The notes beneath the pieces were generated by a model. That model ran no database searches, was not told the DNA's origin, and was given only the letters and a program-made list of their open reading frames with translations. From positions 1 to 31,779 of the IMG/VR virus record IMGVR_UViG_3300008954_000173: DNA of 31,779 nucleotides. One strand, written 5' to 3'. A program made the position numbers and the translations under genes. This DNA comes from a virus. Of this stretch, positions 31,338 to 31,779 are shown in pieces. Within the stretch, counting starts at the first letter, position 1; each line of letters opens with the position of its first letter.

Positions 31338-31779
31338 TTAAATATTTCTTCTTATTAATTGAATTACACTACCTGCGTTTAATAACGTTCCGTTTGTTGA
31401 TAATTTAACCTGTAATTTTATAGGGTTATCCCTTGTGTTTAAGTCCCCCATGTATATTAAATCAGTATTTAAATTAAATCTATAATCTTGTCCGCTTCCC
31501 GCATCTAATCTACCAACAATTTTCTCTAACGTGTATGTTGCCGCGCCTGTCCCTAATTCATACCTAAATTCTAAAAGAGCGTTATTTGTGTTAGGGTTAA
31601 TTTTATAGTCATTCCTTATTATAATTGTGTCTCCAAGTTCTAATTCAGTAGTATCTATGTACCCCGTAGAAACGTCCATAAATTCAGTAACACCTATAGG
31701 TGCATATGTCTTGTTTGTAAACGCTCCAAGCCCATCATTTGGTATGTCAGTCCAAGTATTAGCAGTTAAATTTATTATT
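31338..31779 (-). CDS. Tail fibre protein, C-terminal part (gene crosses the map junction)
   Basis: The 3' part of the fibre gene whose start is at 265. Joined over the repeat, the protein is 195 aa and ends LLNAGSVIQLIRRNI. The internal ATG at 31679 (MDVSTGYIDTTELELGDTII) is not the start, because the frame stays open upstream to the NDGTGD signature. The C-terminal half is beta-rich (VRDNYKIN-type strands, ALLEFRYELGTGAATYTLEKIVGRLDAGSGQ) and probably forms a jelly-roll tip or adaptor. Confidence 0.82.
   Translation of the reverse strand, partial: IINLTANTWTDIPNDGLGAFTNKTYAPIGVTEFMDVSTGYIDTTELELGDTIIIRNDYKINPNTNNALLEFRYELGTGAATYTLEKIVGRLDAGSGQDYRFNLNTDLIYMGDLNTRDNPIKLQVKLSTNGTLLNAGSVIQLIRRNI
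31661..31779. repeat. Terminal direct repeat, copy 2 (circular map overlap)
   Basis: Identical to 1-119. It continues the fibre reading frame over the junction. See copy 1 for interpretation. Confidence 0.93.

Overview
The window is one complete, strongly AT-rich phage genome. Its last 119 bases (31661-31779) repeat its first 119 exactly, so it is a circular map of about 31,660 bp opened inside a tail-fibre gene. The host is probably a Bacteroidota bacterium, most likely Flavobacteriia-like. Evidence for this: AT-rich leaders without Shine-Dalgarno sites, a textbook Bacteroidota promoter (TTTG, 19 nt, TATATTTG) at 18524-18554, a secreted protein beginning with the flavobacterial AQVGIGTTNP signature, and structural families (GRTEPC tail/head proteins, XkdF-like protease, DUF6712-like connector, DUF3127, DUF5675) typical of Bacteroidota phages. 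All credible genes lie on the minus strand, so transcription runs from high to low coordinates. No integrase, CI-like repressor gene, tRNA or CRISPR was seen.

Layout in transcription order. (1) Early/replication, 18502 to 12962: a small HTH regulator behind the strong promoter, a Rad52-like annealing protein, several small proteins, a TM2-like membrane protein, a DUF3127 single-strand-binding-like protein with an acidic DDLPF tail, HNH protein, RusA resolvase, HTH proteins, and a replication initiator gene that carries four 22-23 bp iterons (the probable origin) followed by an AT-rich tract. (2) A second early unit with its own promoter copy (12923-12954): a 60-aa protein, a secreted flavobacterial-type protein and a RecA/DnaB-type ATPase. 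(3) An accessory zone, about 8470-11790, of small unknown genes separated by a family of imperfect hairpins. (4) Packaging: a small-terminase-like gene and TerL (7631-5857). (5) Tail and adhesion: a protein needing a -1 frameshift, tail terminator, gp10-like protein, two large tail proteins, tail fibre across the map junction, LamG-like fibre and tape measure (5827 down to 1, then 31779 to 27978). (6) Head: XkdF-like protease/scaffold, major capsid, GRTEPC protein, portal fused to two further domains, connector, second GRTEPC protein, fibre-like proteins (27788-20427). (7) Lysis: three small membrane proteins, a DUF5675 protein and a unimolecular spanin, ending at a strong terminator (18583-18608).

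The most unusual feature is the hairpin family in zone 3. Each complete copy has AAC/GTT boxes outside, 3- and 5-nt unpaired spacers, and inner arms that pair around a conserved loop. The box before a small gene is complementary to the box after that same gene (for example GTTATAACC / GGTTATAAC around the 98-aa gene), while the two boxes of one hairpin match only at their core. This is the rule for integron gene cassettes with attC sites. The sequence therefore looks like a cassette array carried by a phage that has no integron integrase of its own. This interpretation is inference; the boxes and their pairing are seen directly.
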